Assembly (NCBI GenBank): GCA_934167685.1
Contig: CAKPLQ010000022.1
Span: 1 to 22,972 of the forward strand
From: an uncultured Clostridia bacterium
GTDB taxonomy: Bacteria; Bacillota; Clostridia; TANB77; CAG-508
Length of the DNA stretch: 22,972 nucleotides
Direction of reading: 5' to 3'
The notes below the pieces were generated by a model. It was not told the DNA's origin. It made no database searches and saw only the letters and a program-made list of their open reading frames with translations. Shown here piece by piece: positions 22,511 through 22,972 of the stretch; positions within the stretch are counted from its first letter, which is position 1, and each line of letters opens with the position of its first letter. The position numbers were made by a program, and so were the translations under genes.

Positions 22511-22972
22511 CTATGTTTTCTCAAAGATTCTTAATTTTGCACTTTTAGACCTTGAATTTATTTCTTGTTCTTCTTTTGTTGCTATTATTGGCTTTTTATT
22601 TATAATCTTGCCTTCTGATATTGCACCACATACGCAATATGGTAAATCTTTAGGGCATGTGCACTTGCCTTGTGCATCTATATAAGCATTTTTTACAGCT
22701 CTATCTTCTAATGAATGAAATGTTATTATACATAACCTTCCACCTGATTTTAAATGTTTTATACATTTTCTAATTGTTTCATATAGTGGCTTTATTTCAT
22801 CATTTACTTCTATTCGTATTGCTTGAAATGTTCTTTTTGCAGGATGTCCATCTTTTTTTGCAAATGCAGGCATTGATTTCTCAATTATCTGCACTAATTC
22901 CTCTGTTGTCTCAATTTCTTTTGTTTTTCGATATATACAAACATTTTTCGCAATCTGCCTAGAAAATCGCTC
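22511..22972 (-). CDS. rsmH: 16S rRNA (cytosine(1402)-N(4))-methyltransferase, 3' part
   Basis: The C-terminal 153 residues of RsmH (MraW), cut by the window edge, so the start is not seen. The enzyme methylates C1402 of 16S rRNA with S-adenosylmethionine. Visible family segments are ERFSRQIAK at the edge, FAKKDGHPAKRTFQAIRIEVNDE, GGRLCIITFHSLEDRAVKN and the C-terminal NSRSKSAKLRIFEK. A Cys-rich insert (CTCPKDLPYCVC), common in clostridial RsmH, is present. The reading frame is open to the last base of the window. Confidence 0.96.
   Translation of the reverse strand, partial: ERFSRQIAKNVCIYRKTKEIETTEELVQIIEKSMPAFAKKDGHPAKRTFQAIRIEVNDEIKPLYETIRKCIKHLKSGGRLCIITFHSLEDRAVKNAYIDAQGKCTCPKDLPYCVCGAISEGKIINKKPIIATKEEQEINSRSKSAKLRIFEKT

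Overview
The window looks like a chromosomal segment of an AT-rich, endospore-forming member of the Clostridia, probably an uncultured gut lineage; I cannot name a genus. The grounds are the very low GC, the SigA-type promoters and strong Shine-Dalgarno sites, and a complete spoIIA operon (spoIIAA, spoIIAB, sigF) with spoIID, a spoIIQ-type gene and a spoIVFA/spoIVFB pair. Spo0A boxes (TGTCGAA) and clostridial versions of murC, der, plsY, gpsA, dtd, rsmH and ftsL agree with this.

Layout. 1-335 is AT-rich non-coding DNA ending in the murC promoter. murC (336-1718, +) and a tRNA-Thr(CGT) follow, each with a hairpin terminator. 1993-4897 (-) is a two-gene surface operon: a secreted glucosaminidase with SH3 and dockerin domains, then a membrane-anchored protein with two cadherin-like beta-sandwich domains. 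5105-7507 (+) is a long U32-family protein. 7599-11090 (-) is the sporulation operon spoIIAA-spoIIAB-sigF-spoIID-spoIIQ, with a promoter and two inverted Spo0A boxes upstream. 11359-15437 (-) is der-plsY-gpsA-zinc ribbon gene-dtd. 15531-17174 (-) is spoIVFA-spoIVFB. 17301-20732 (-) is a compact surface operon: sortase, thioester/SpaA adhesin, two TasA-like proteins, a 48-residue TasA-like mini-protein and a tail-anchored protein. Divergent from it is an HD-GYP gene (20992-21927, +). The right edge carries ftsL and the 3' part of rsmH (-).

Two themes cut across the genes. First, perfect Spo0A boxes lie at three promoters: spoIIA, the sortase/TasA operon (two boxes exactly 10 bp apart, just upstream of a TTGACA -35) and the autolysin operon. 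This suggests that surface remodelling, fibre or adhesin production and sporulation entry are under one control. Second, a GC-rich 31-bp palindromic repeat (ends TGCAC/GTGCA, core AGAACCGGTCCCAA) occurs 11 times in five intergenic clusters, usually as pairs 36 bp apart. One pair has become the C-terminal tail of SpoIIAA.

The most promising unexplained system is the sortase/thioester adhesin/TasA-like operon. Its adhesin ends at LPVTGM with no membrane anchor, its next gene is in the same frame after one amber stop, and it encodes a mini-protein that looks like a signal peptide plus one beta strand.
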